Origin: Yamagishiella unicocca
Taxonomy: Eukaryota > Chlorophyta > Chlorophyceae > Chlamydomonadales > Volvocaceae
Assembly: GCA_003116995.1 (NCBI GenBank)
Contig: BDSL01000010.1
Span: 1,488,001-1,552,000, forward strand
Direction: 5' to 3'
DNA length: 64,000 nt
The notes below the pieces were generated by a model that saw nothing but the letters and a program-made list of their open reading frames with translations, was not told the origin of the DNA and did not search any database. The position numbers and the translations under genes are program-made. Shown here in pieces: positions 34,501 to 45,605 of the stretch (position 1 is its first letter; every line of letters starts with the position of its first letter).

Positions 34501-37500
34501 GGTATGTGGCCGCAGGTGTTGGCTGGTCGTGTCGGGCTGGTAGGGTCGGGTGCTGGGATCAGGCGGCGATCCGACACACCGTCAGCAGCGCGGCAGGCAG
34601 GCAGCTGCTGCTGGGCGCCTGGATGGTCGGCGGCAGGCAGTGTGCAGTTTCCCTCGCCACCCTGGACGCCAGCCCACACCCCGGGTGCCCCGGCCTACCG
34701 TCCGCCCCTCACTTCGCCCCTACACTCGCTCGACCCCTCGCCACCCCGCCGGCCTCACTCGCCGACATCCCCCCTCAACCCCCCCATCTCCTCTCCCCCC
34801 CCACTCCCCCGCCCCCTCACTCACCCGCCGACATCTGCGCGATGCAGCCGCCGCTGCTGATGACTCCGTTCGCCCGTAACCGCTCCATCAGCTCGGGGTT
34901 GCTGGTCTCCAGCCACCTAGCGAGAAGAGGAGGACGTTGGCGGGTTACGGTTACGGGTACGGGTACGGCGGATGACGTCAGGGTCGACGTAGGCATGGAT
35001 ACCGCCACTCGCCCACCGCCCGTTCCCCCACGACGGCATCCCCCGTGTATGCTCGTCCACAACCGATACCGGTAGGCCGGCTTTCCTGCAACGCTACTTG
35101 GGCTGCCTACCCTCCGCAGCGGCGCCTACGGAGGTGTGCCGGTTCACATACACCGCTAAGGCGGCGTGAAGATACACGTATGTGATGGGGATGTGCGTGC
35201 GGACGTGTTAGAAGTTACCGCTCGGGGTTTTTACTTCACGGCGGAGCCGCCGTACGACACCGATGAATGTACGACCGAATGTACGACCGACCGGCACTAC
35301 TAGTCTACCACCCACCCGAGCCGCAGGGCTGGCGCCAGCATCTTGGAGAAGGACCCGAATGACACGACGCGACTGACCCGTGGGTCGCAGTCCTCGTAGC
35401 AGCGCAGCGGCTGCGGCACTGGGCTTGCTGCTGCTGCCGCCTGTGCGGCTGTTGGGGCGGCTGCGGCGGAGGGTGCCTGGGAGCTACTGCCGGCTGCGGC
35501 GGGGTCGTCGCCGTTGCGGTCCGCCGGGTGTGGAAACGTCAGTAGCTGCGAGGCAGGGCGCAGCGGGGGGCCGCAGTAATGCGGGGGTGGCAGTGAGGGG
35601 GCGAGGAATCGATGAGGCGGTCGGGAGTGGCACCGGTGAAGAGAGCCGCGGGGAGTGGCGGGAGGGAATGAGGAGGGGACGGCTGGATGGCGCGACTGGA
35701 TGAAGAGGCGGGTAGCGAGGCCGGGAGGGGGGTGACCTGATGTGACTGGTTGGAGAGGGGCGGGTAGCGAGGCAGGGAGGGGGGTGACCTGACGCGACTG
35801 GTTGGAGAGGGGCGGGTAGAGAGGCAGGGAGGGGGGTGACCTGATGTGACTGGTTGGCGAGGGGCGGGTAGCGAGGCCGGGAGGGGGGTGACCTGATGTG
35901 ACTGGTTGGCGAGGGGCGGGAAGTGAGGCCGGGAGGGGGGTGACCTGATGTGACTGGTTGGAGAGGGGCGGGTAGCGTTGGAGAGGGGCGGGTAGCGAGG
36001 CCGGGAGGGGGGTGACCTGACGCGACCAGGACAAACGTAAAGATGACCGCAAGCGGTGTTTGGCGCTCCCGACACACCCAACGGCCCCCCCCCTCCCCTC
36101 CTCCCCCACCTGGTACACCTCGTCCGCCAGCACCTGGAAGTCGAACTCCTCCGCCAGCCGCAGCAGCTGCCGCCGCCGGGGGGGAGGCAGCGTGGTGCCC
36201 CGGGGGTTGTTGTGTATGGGGATGGTGTACAGCAGCCGGGGCCTGAGGGGGGGGGTGCGAGGAAACACGTGGGGGGTGGCTACGGGAAGGCTACACGACG
36301 CTCCGGAACTACTGCACGCCTCCCAGCCTCGTCCCCAAATCTTGCTCCTTCCCACAATAAGCCTGCGTTGCACTCGTAGCGGTGCTGGGCCGGAGCGTCC
36401 GCTGATGCCGGGGGGTCTTGGGCGCTCGAGGAATGGCGGAGGCATTTCCCGTCTAGCGAGCCTAGGCAGATAACATGACTTGACATTACGTGCCAGCCGG
36501 CCACTCGGGTAAGCACTGCGGTAGGTGGCACCGCGGCAGCTGACAGCCTGCAAACTGATAACTAATAACTAATAAACGCCTGCCTTACTAACCCACTGCG
36601 GCCCCCACCTACCTGCCCACCTGTGCGACGGATCCGACCGCAGCCAGCGCTCCAGCTCGTCCACCACCATGCCGTACTCGTCGGTTGGCACAGGCACGAC
36701 CGTTAGGTGGTTGTCCCGGAAGATGGGGGTCACGAGGAAGTAGGTGGGGCACTCGACCACGATGGTGTCGCCGGGGCGAGACAGGGCGCCCACCGCCAGG
36801 TCCAGGCCGTGAGAGACGCCTGCGGGGGGAGGGGGGCCCAGCGGCAGCAACACTCAAGCTACGGCAGGCCAGCTCCGTACGACATGACACGTCATGACCG
36901 TCACGGGAAGCAACAAACGCAGGGCACGCAGCGCAGCGTGGAGGGACACCTCCCTGGACCCCTGGACCCCGCCCCAGTTGTTTCCTCTCATGCCCCTCCC
37001 TGAACCCCTACCCTCCCTCCGTGCCTGTCAATCTCGAGTTCTCGACCTGCCATCCTTTCTCCCCCTTCCTCTCAATCTCCACCTGCCATCCTTTCTCCCC
37101 CTTCCTCTCAATCTCCACCTGCCATCCTTTCTCCCTCATCCTTTCACACACACCCCTGCCCACCCGCGGTGACCATGAGGTGCTCCGGGTCCACCGCCGC
37201 CTCGTAGCGCCCCGCCAGGAAGGCAGCGAGGCAGCGGCGGAAGGATGGGTAGCCCTGACGGGGGCCGTACCTGGAACAGGGCGTGACACGCAGGGTTAAC
37301 GAATATGGGGGAGAGGAAACCAGTGGATCGGCGCACAGAGACAAAATGAACCTCGGAGGAAAAGGTTTTGGACACTCGTTCGTAGCTACATGCGAGTGGG
37401 GGCCCGGTGGCCGGCGCGGGCGCGCGGGATTGGGTTTGGGGGAAGCAGTTCGTTGGAAAGGGTAGGCGGCAGGTGTGTGAGCCTGTGCCTCATCATGGCT

Positions 37501-38259
37501 TATTGGGGGTGGGTTTAGGGTTTTCGAGGGCGTGTAGGGTTTAGGGTTTTCGAGGGCGTTCACGGGTTTAGGGTTTTCGAGGGCGTTCACGGGTTTCCCT
37601 CGCAAGCCCCCGCTCTGCGCTGGGCTTTGACGCCACGCAGTGGCCACCTGGAGCTGAAGCGGCGCAAAATGATCATGTAATGATAACCAGTGGCAAGGCC
37701 CCAATCCTGTTCCCGGTGTCCCACATCCGGACGTGCAGGGGGGCGGTGTGCTGCGTCCTGCCACGTACGGTACGCCTGCTGCGCAACACCGCGCATGCGT
37801 CGTGCATGGATCCACGACGGCTGCCGCAGCTCCCTCCTCCCACGAACTCCTCTCCCCGCTTAGAAACCTTCCAGGCGCTGGTCTGAGACAACAATTGCAC
37901 TTGATATGCACGAAGCGTGCCTAAAGACAGCTGAGGCGACCGGGTACGGCGCCTAACCTCACGGATACTATTAGGTAATGGGTGGAGCCCTTACTTACTG
38001 CAGTAAGAGCCCCGCGTCCGGCGATCCCAATCGATGCGCGGCCGCAGCGGCCATCGCGCTCAACGGAAGAGATGACGGACTCGGCTGCGCCACATGTTTG
38101 GCGTTTCACATGCCACTTAATGATTGATCTGTGCGAGCGACGCCTCGCCAGTCCTGATTGGGGAACTCTCCGTGGCCTTACCTGGCCAACGCTCAAGTCA
38201 ATTCGCTGCCCGGTGACCTCCCGCGAAACATAATCGCCCGACTGTGTTGTTATGGCCAT
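31463..38259 (-). CDS. PLP-dependent aminotransferase, class I/II (aminoadipate/kynurenine type), 443 aa
   Basis: Fold-type I PLP transaminase. Eleven exons join in frame: 38259-38182, 38084-37999, 37270-37164, 36819-36621, 36242-36110, 35545-35316, 34916-34825, 34324-34290, 32544-32392, 31987-31862 and 31555-31463 (1332 nt). Family landmarks are IDLSVGQPSP near the N-terminus, YGPRQGYPSFR (56-66), CPTY with Y117, NNPRG with N169, LADEVYQ with D197 and Y200, the Schiff-base lysine K269 in SFGSFSKMLAP, and the substrate-carboxylate arginine R404 (NCVRLSFS). The catalytic set is intact. Oddities are an Ala/Pro/Ser-rich insertion (about 212-247) between DEVY and the lysine and a Gln-rich C-terminus from a CTG-type repeat. 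No transit peptide is evident, so cytosol is likely. The amino donor is not predictable. The closest pattern by eye is LysN/KAT-II-like. Confidence 0.9.
32000..32265. repeat. 22/23-bp G-rich minisatellite, about 11 copies (aminotransferase intron)
   Basis: Unit GGGCAGAGAAGGGTGGGGTTGG in the intron upstream (gene sense) of exon 10. Confidence 0.9.
33455..34075. repeat. 21-bp C-rich minisatellite, about 28 copies (aminotransferase intron)
   Basis: Unit CCTGCCCCACCCTGACCCCGA with CCCC/CTCC variants and length-variable C-runs near 33850-33890. It lies between exons 8 and 9. Confidence 0.93.
35700..36021. repeat. 52-bp minisatellite, about 6 copies (aminotransferase intron)
   Basis: Unit begins GGTGACCTGATGTGACTGGT and ends in GGCGGGTAGCGAGGCCGGGAG. 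Copies differ at a few sites. It lies between exons 5 and 6. Confidence 0.9.
37021..37135. repeat. 36-bp repeat, 3 copies
   Basis: CCATCCTTTCTCCCCCTTCC plus TCTCAATCTCCACCTG, in the intron between aminotransferase exons 3 and 4. Confidence 0.85.
37500..37600. repeat. GTTTAGGGTTTTCGAGGGCG repeat, 3-4 copies
   Basis: Short repeats of about 27 bp whose cores read GGGTTTAGGGTTTT, in the intron between aminotransferase exons 2 and 3. Confidence 0.85.
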
Positions 38260-41025
38260 GTTGGTATGAACTGGACTGCCACAGGGCGACGGTGTGCCTC
38301 TTGCGCTCGACATTCTACTCGTGTAAGCTATCTGTCCAGCATGCCGAGCAACCCTGGTAGCAGGGAGCCCGTTACAAAAGAGTAGCATAATATTGGCTAT
38401 TTCACTGTATAAATTTTATGTGGTGATGGCATGGTACCGGTATTGACCGGTGCATCCCTCTCGTCCACGGTTTCTAACTCTGGCGGTGACCTTTAAACGC
38501 GTCAGTACAACCCAAGGTACATCCCTTCAAATAAGATCGCAGCGTGTATGGCGCATACATGGTGGCGATATGACCTCAGCCTGGATGAACTGCTGGCGTA
38601 TAGGGTTTCGCCATGTCCCATGGGTCTACTGCAATAGGTTGCAATGGTTACATATAATTTGCTACAGCTGCCATGTTGGTGAGGGGGCCGCAGTAAAGGG
38701 GTCCGAAGGGGTCCTCCCCGGTAGAAGGGCTTCCTCGCTCGTTACGGGGCGGGCCCGGCGATAAGGACTGTTTACCTACCAGATATGTGAACACCTAGAA
38801 GTGAGACATTTAGGACGTGTTTGCGGCCTTAGTGCCTTGGAGAACACGCTTGCCCCCTGCAGCCCCCTCCCCGTGCGAGCACCGCGGCGCAAGAGCACGA
38901 CCACGACCCAACCCTTCCGTGAAGCCCACCGCAGCGAACATCAAACAGCATGGGCGGCAGCAGCCAGCCATGTGGCCACCCAGGCGGCCACTGGGTTGAG
39001 GAAGGCCATTCTCGACGACACCAGGTAGGGATACCCCAAGCAACCTTCCCATAGCAAACCTAAAACACGCGCCGTACCACTGCGGCCATGCGCTGTCGAC
39101 CGCATCCAGCGACCCAAGCAGGTGCTTATTAGGACATGTGGCAGCTCATAAGCGTAGGTAGCCGGATGCGACCGAAAGAACGCGAATTGCGAATGTAAAC
39201 TACGGACCTCGCTGCTTGCGTCTGGGGTTGGGTGTGGCGCCTTTGGCATACGTGGGAGGACTGTGGGCGATGGGAGTGGGCGTGGGCGTGGGAGGACTGT
39301 GGCCGTTGCATGAGGCGTGATGGCAGGTCGACAGGACAGCGGCCCTGCTGCACCTGTCATCTGATGGGCTAGTCGCTGATTTGTGATAGCGACAGAGCGT
39401 ACGGCCATAAGCAACAGATGAAGTTCCAGAGATGCGCAGAAGGTGGCGATGTGAATATGGGAAGTGCCTGTGCGAGTTGTCTCCGCCATGCTCCGTCCGC
39501 CGTTTGACGCATACACTCTCATACACCTCGACGCACTCCGGGCTGGGGGGCAAGCAGCGGCAGCACTTGTGACGTCTGGATTCCTCCCCCCCCGGCGAGC
39601 CCCACGAGCCCATCAGACCAGGCCAACGTCACCTTCAACCCGCGGCTGGCCTGCGAGGGCTGTCGCAGTGCCTGCGCTCAAGGGAACTGATTGGAGACTG
39701 ACATTGCCGCTCGATCAGTAAGCCTCCATCCAGGTCAAGCTGCTCTATTCTTGCGATACCCGTTCATAAGGGGCTGGGAGAGCACTCAACCAGACACATG
39801 TATGTTGTATTATATAGCGTTACAGGAGTAAGGCCCCGAAGCCCTTCCTCTAAACCCCACAAGCATATGTCTCTGTCTGTCGTAGGTCATATAACCTTAG
39901 TCTCAGTATCGGTACATCTCGACAAGGGCTGTAACCTACAAATAATCAGCTGCGAACCAAGTATAAATTAATGCCTAGCACCAGTACGTGTTGAGCACAT
40001 GCCAGCGCACGAGCGCAACCGAACCTATGCTTGCGCTATAGGATGCACTACCTGGCACTTGCGTCATAATGCAGTTGTGCTGCTGGGGAAATATTTCATG
40101 GCTGCGGCAGCAAATTGGCTGTCGACACATCAACTCGTGACAATCGCTCGCGCGGAAAGCCTCCACCTGGCTTAAGCTTCTCTCGTTGTTCGGCCACAAC
40201 TTCATGAAGTGTTCAGAAGCTATGCATACAACCCTGGTGCACTCAACATGACCGGGCGAGTGACCTTCCAGTGCAGTGCAAGCTGTAGTGGCAGTTATCG
40301 TACACGCCAGGGCGGACTGCCCAGCTCGAGCTCCCTTGTAAGTGTTGCATTCTGCCGCGTCCATTCTGGAGTGCAAACTACCTACCTAAAGCTTACTGTG
40401 CGTTGATAGTAATGATAGCCAGCAAGGCAAGAACAATTTGGAGTCGACCGTAACGAAGGCGAAACGGTGCGTGTCGGCCTTTATCCATCCATCTGCCCTA
40501 GAACACTTCCAGTGGCGCCACACTTTCCTTTCAGATGCTTCGTCCACATTACCTTGCTTCAGAGCATAGGACATAAGCTCTGTTCTGCCGACATTCTCTT
40601 GAGGACATGTACCTAAGCATTAGGGCAATGCACTTCAGAACAATGTTGCAAGAGCATACTCGTGGCTGCTCCTAAATTGCATGTACACACGGCGACAATC
40701 CTCATAGTTGCAGCTGTATCCGACGTGCTCTGATGGCGGATGTCCGCTGACGGCGTGTTCTGCACTCAATTGCCGCAATATAGAACGCCCCCATCCCAGG
40801 ATCCAATATCTGGGTAGGTATGAATTGCAGGAGTATTGAGGGCCTTCTTTGAGGTATCTCGTTATGTCACCCAGCCCTGCTTCGTGAGAGGCTGGGGCAT
40901 TTCACCTCCCGTTCGCTGGTCCCGCAGGTAAATCCCCATAACTGGACACCCAGAATGCTGTTAAGTAAACGCGCCGGCGCCAGTTCCACAGTCACAACCG
41001 ATAACTTCATGGCACTTTGATGAGC
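38260..41025. other. Region upstream of the aminotransferase, possible unresolved plus-strand exons
   Basis: No complete gene could be built. A plus-strand stretch 38861-39026 is bounded by CCCTGCAG and a CACCAG/GTAGGG donor and reads, in one frame, an Ala-rich AWAAAASHVATQAATGLRKA. A second stretch near 39550-39690 reads SGSTCDVWIPPPPASPTSP and ends in a Cys-containing tail before TGA. These might be 5' exons of the gene ending at 43531, but phases could not be matched. The remainder shows no signal. Confidence 0.3.
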
Positions 41026-43120
41026 ACTACGGAACCCAGGTCGTGATTTTGCCCCCTTGCCGCCCCTGCCACCTGCCCTCCGAAGGACACCATGCGTGGA
41101 TCATCGTGCGACGGTGCAACGGCGCCGCGGCGGAGGCGCTGCTTGGACTGCCGTACGACAGCAGGACCGCCGCCGCTGCTAGGCCTTGGCACGGGCGTGC
41201 GATCTGGCCCGTCCCCTTATTGCATTTCGTTTCCTTTCAATTACTACGGAAGCCAAGTCGTGTTTTTTTCCTCTTGCCGCCCCTTCCACCTGCCCTCCGT
41301 AGGACACCATGCGTGGATCATCGTGCGACGGTGCATCGGCGCCACGGCGGAGGCGCTGCTTGGACTGCCGTACGATAGCAGGACCGCCGCCGCTGCTAGG
41401 CCTTGGCCCGGGCGTGCGATCTGGCCCGTCCCCTTATCGCATTTCGTTTCCTTTCAAATACTACGGAAGCCAAGTCGTGTGTTTGCCCCCTTGCCGCCCC
41501 TGCCACCTGCCCTCCGAAGGACACCATGCGTGGATCATCGTGCGACGGTGCATCGGCGCCACGGCGGAGGCGCTGCTTGGACTGCCGTACGACAGCAGGA
41601 CCGCCGCCGCTGCTAGGCCTTGGCCCGGGCGTGCGATCTGGCCCGTCCCCTTATTGCATTTCGTTTCCTTTCAAATACTACGGAAGCCAAGTCGTGTGTT
41701 TGCCCCCTTGCCGCCCCTGCCACCTGCCCTCCGTAGGACACCATGCGTGGATCATCGTGCGACGGTGCATCGGCGCCGCGGCGGAGGCGCTGCTTGGACT
41801 GCCGTACGACAGCAGGACCGCCGCCGCTGCTAGGCCTTGGCACGGGCGTGCGATCTGGCCCGTCCCCTTATTGCATTTCGTTTCCTTTCAATTACTACGG
41901 AAGCCAAATCGTGTTTGTTTCCTCTTGCCGCCCCTGCCACCTGCCCTCCGTAGGACACCATGCGTGGATCATCGTGCGACGGTGCAACGGCGCCGCGGCG
42001 GAGGCGCCGCTTGGACTGCCGTACGATAACAGGACCGCCGCCGCTGCTAGGCCTTGGCCCGGGCGTGCGATCTGGCCCGTCCCCTTATTGCATTTCGTTT
42101 CCTTTCAATTACTACGGAAGCCAAATCGTGTTTGTTTCCTCTTGCCGCCCCTTCCACCTGCCCTCCGTAGGACACCATGCGTGGATCATCGTGCGACGGT
42201 GCATCGGCGCCACGGCGAAGGCGCTGCTTGGACTGCCGTACGATAGCAGGACCGCCGCCGCTGCTAGGCCTTGGCCCGGGCGTGCGATCTGGCCCGTCCC
42301 CTTATCGCATTTCGTTTCCTTTCAATTACTACGGAAGCCAAGTCGTGTGTTTGCCCTCTTGCCGCCCCTGCCACCTGCCCTCCGTAGGACACCATGCGTG
42401 GATCATCGTGCGACGGTGCATCGGCGCCGCGGCGGAGGCGCTGCTTGGACTGCCGTACGATAACAGGACCACTGCCACTGCTAGGCCTTGGCCCGGGCGT
42501 GCGATCTGGCCCGTCCCCTTATCGCATTTCGTTTCCTTTCAATTACTACGGAAGCCAAGTCGTGTGTTTGCCCCCTTGCCGCCCCTGCCACCTGCCCTCC
42601 GTAGGACACCATGCGTGGATCATCGTGCGACGGTGCATCGGCGCCACGGCGGAGGCGCTGCTTGGACTGCCGTACGACAGCAGGACCGCCGCCGCTGCTA
42701 GGCCTTGGCACGGGCGTGCGATCTGGCCCGTCCCCTTATCGCATTTCGTTTCCTTTCAATTACTACGGAAGCCAAGTCGTGTGTTTGCCCCCTTGCCGCC
42801 CCTGCCACCTGCCCTCCGTAGGACACCATACGTGGATCATCGTGCGACGGTGCATCGGCGCCGCGGCGGAGGCGCTGCTTGGACTGCCGTACGATAGCAG
42901 GACCACTGCCGCTGCTAGGCCTTGGCCCGGGCGTGCGGTCTGGCCCGTTCCCTTATCGCGTTTCGTTTCCTTTCAATTACTACGGAAGTCAAGTCGTGTG
43001 TTTGCCCCCTTGCCGCCCCTGCCACCTGCCCTCCGTAGGACACCATACGTGGATCATCGTGCGACGGTGCCACGGCGCCGCGGCGGAGACGCTGCTCGGA
43101 CTGCCGTACGAAAGTGGCAC
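41026..43120 (+). repeat. 217-bp tandem array, about 10 copies, each with an exon-like segment
   Basis: Unit starts (at ATGCGTGG or ATACGTGG) fall at 41092, 41309, 41526, 41743, 41960, 42177, 42394, 42611, 42828 and 43045, an exact 217-bp period with only point differences. Each unit contains an acceptor-like CCGTAG or CCGAAG followed by a segment translating HHAWIIVRRCxGAAAEALLG, then an intron-like tail ending CTACGGAAGCCAAGTCGTG. In the last unit this segment is followed by a usable donor (ACCG/GTAGAA). In the other nine the donor position reads ACCGCC or similar. Confidence 0.95.
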
Positions 43121-43531
43121 CGGTAGAACAGCTTGCTGCTGAGAAACACGCCTGCAGGTATGCAGCCCAATGCTGCAATTGCGAAGTTGTCAGAAAATTT
43201 CCCTATGTTGCCCATGGGTTGGTGCTCATACCTCCATGTTTGTCGTTTCAATGCAGGTGCGATCGATAGTGGCTACGCTTCCGTCCAGTGCATGGCCATG
43301 GACGAACTGCAGCGCATGCCAGCCGGCGAGCAGCTTGGGTAAGTCCGGCCCAACCGTCATACAACGGTTTCTCTAATCATCAGGCAAAAACTCGGATGAT
43401 GATCATTGCCACCTGTTTATTGCAGCCTTATACGATGCTTCATCAAGCAAGGGGCGCCTACTTGCATGATCTATCCATGTGAGGACGACTACCGGCAGAA
43501 GATCTTTGCGACCTACAATGAACCAAACTAA
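43039..43531 (+). CDS. 3' exons of an unidentified gene
   Basis: Exons 43039-43122, 43257-43338 and 43426-43531 join in frame across introns GTAGAA...TGCAG and GTAAGT...TGCAG and end in TAA. The peptide runs from HHTWIIVRRCHGAAAETLLG through GYASVQCMAMDELQRM to CEDDYRQKIFATYNEPN. The first exon is the terminal copy of the 217-bp array, so the gene's 5' part is either in or upstream of the array and is unresolved. An alternative frame for the last two exons stays open for less distance. No family recognised. Confidence 0.45.
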
Positions 43532-43629
43532 TGCTTTTTATTTAAAACGCAGTCCCACGTCGACGCAAGCTGCTTTGCGGCGGTAGCTGGTTGCTTGCTT
43601 GTCGGCAACCGCCAACCGACGGTATGAAC

Positions 43630-44110
43630 TGAGTTACCAGGGAGGCAACGGCTTGGTGTCAGCGACCCACGGGAAAACAATCGATGTGCGTATGGGCAGC
43701 GCTCTTTTATACTACGATTCAAGTTAACAATGGAAGGAAGCGTGAAGGAAGGGAGGTCACGGCTTAATGTCAATGACATCGACCCACGGGAAAACAATCA
43801 TCAAGCGTAGTCATAATGTCCTTGACATTACGATCCGCAAGGCTTCCCATTAATGGAAGAACGGCTTAATGCCTTTTACGCCAGCGACCCACGGGGGAGC
43901 GATGAGTGGTGGCCATCAATGCAATAATCTGCGAAGGAAGAGACGCTAACTTTATGAACGCGTGCCGGCGCTCATTTTACACGACCTATGATTGAAGGAA
44001 GTTTAAGATCCTATTTATCATTAGGGTGTGGCGGCGCTCTAATGATGATGGACTAAATTAATTAACTACGGAGGAAAGGAGGCAACGGTTTAATGCCATG
44101 CCAGTGACCC
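43630..44110. repeat. Degenerate repeats ending in GACCCACGGG, 4 copies
   Basis: Segments of roughly 110-215 bp share GGCAACGGCTTAATG-like starts and GACCCACGGG ends (near 43660, 43780, 43890 and 44105), with GGAAGGAAG between. They are AT-richer than the rest of the window and not coding. Confidence 0.65.
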
Positions 44111-44119
44111 ACGGGACCC

Positions 44120-44280
44120 ACCCAGCCAGTCAGCCAGCCAGCCAGCCAGTCAGCCAGCCAGCCAGTCAGCCAGCCAGCCAGCCAGCCAGTCAGTCAGCCA
44201 GCCAGCCAGCCAGTCAGCCAGTCAGCCAGCCAGTCAGCCAGCCAGTCAGCCAGCCAGCCAGTCAGCCAGCCAGCCAGTCA

Positions 44281-44320
<40 letters not shown>

Positions 44321-44322
44321 AG
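44120..44322. repeat. AGCC/AGTC tetranucleotide microsatellite
   Basis: About 50 units of AGCC with interspersed AGTC. Confidence 0.95.
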
Positions 44323-45277
44323 CAACTAGCAGGCAAGTCTCGAAAGAGGAACAGGGGACACAATGTGAGCGAACTCAGCCACCATCATCATCGCGTGGCA
44401 GCGAGAGGGGTGGCAGACTATTCCGGTGATTAGGAGTCTGTCGGTGCGAATAGCCGCGCTTATGCGGCTGCTGGAAACGGTGACGGCTCCTGCGGGCCCC
44501 CATGACCTGTTCGTTCGAGGGGAGCTGGGGGACCGTGGTGGCCTCTGAGCTACGCCCGGCCCTGTCTGCACTGCAAGACCTAGGCGCGTTGCGGCGGAGG
44601 TGGAATGGGTTACGTTGTTCGAAGTGCACAAGGTGGTGGTGGCTCACGGTTGAGGGGGTTCCCAACTCCCATATGGGGGGGCGGGCGCCTCTGCGTGTGG
44701 TTCGTGGCAGGTACGCTGGTGCGGGTGCCAGGCGGGTGCCAGGCGGGCTCTCCCCTCCGGAGCTGCCCGGTGGCTCAAGCCATCATCGACCAGCTGTCCG
44801 GGCGCGTAGGCTTTGGTGTAGTGACTGTGGGCCTTCTGTCTGGGGATGCAGCAATATGTCTGAAGAGTCGCGGTGCCCGCGGCTGCGTTGAAGGCGTCGG
44901 AGGGTTGAAGACCCCCTTGGCGTCGTGTTGCGGGAACATGCGGCGGTGTGGGTTGGTGGAGTTGTGGTCCCGATACGGGGCTTCGCGGCGCTTGGTGTCC
45001 TGGACAAGGGCTCGGTCGGGGTTGGCCCTCATCACCAGCCCTTGCTGCGGTTGTTCAGGGTCAGATGGTGTGTGTTGGCCCGGCGCCCGCCGGTGCGTGC
45101 TGAGGGGTTTGGTTACGCCCCGGCTGGCCGCTGCTCCTGCAGCAGGAGCTCCCTTTTTCTCCTCCTCCTTTCGTTGTGGGTGCTGGCCCATTTTGGGTGG
45201 GGATCAGCTTGGGTCTCAGGTGGGGTCTTCTGCTCGGCTGGTTGGCGCGCTCCGCTGGTTCCTCTGGCCGAGGGGTT

Positions 45278-45490
45278 GCTTGGCCTGCAGTTGTTGTTGT
45301 AACGGTTACAGTGGGTTCCAGACCAAGAGTTGTTGCAGTTGTTGTATTTCTAGTAGGGGGCACCTTCCCCCTGGGTGGTTGGTGCCGCTGTTTGCTATCT
45401 GTTATTTTCTCGTCTCTTTCAGTGTCAGGCGATGCGCCCGATGGCTCCACGTACCTTATAATCTGGGGCCCACTGTAACAGTTACTACAG
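45278..45490. mobile_element. Short inverted-repeat element (about 210 bp)
   Basis: Left end GTTGTTGTAACGGTTACAGT followed by GGGTTCCAGACCAAGAG. The right end is the reverse complement (GGGCCCACTGTAACAGTTACTAC), preceded by AGTGTCAGGCGATGCGCCCGAT. It has ends like the element at 45606-46202 with a small interior. Confidence 0.65.
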
Positions 45491-45605
45491 CCATCCCTCG
45501 GCTTTAAATTGGGGGTCGGAGCGACCACATGGCCCAACCTATCGGAGTCAAGACCCTGGGCAATAGGTAAACGCAATCTCGTATGCCCCGACGCCGTGTT
45601 ACTTA

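Noticed and set aside
41043..43142. Series of 110-208-codon plus-strand frames with recurring MRGSSCDGA
   Set aside because: The 217-bp period makes each frame reappear one unit later. They are not separate genes; only the HHAWIIV-type segment has splice support.
44605..45507. 300-codon plus-strand frame
   Set aside because: Covers an inverted-repeat element and low-complexity Cys/Trp/Gly-rich translation; no family resemblance and no splice support.
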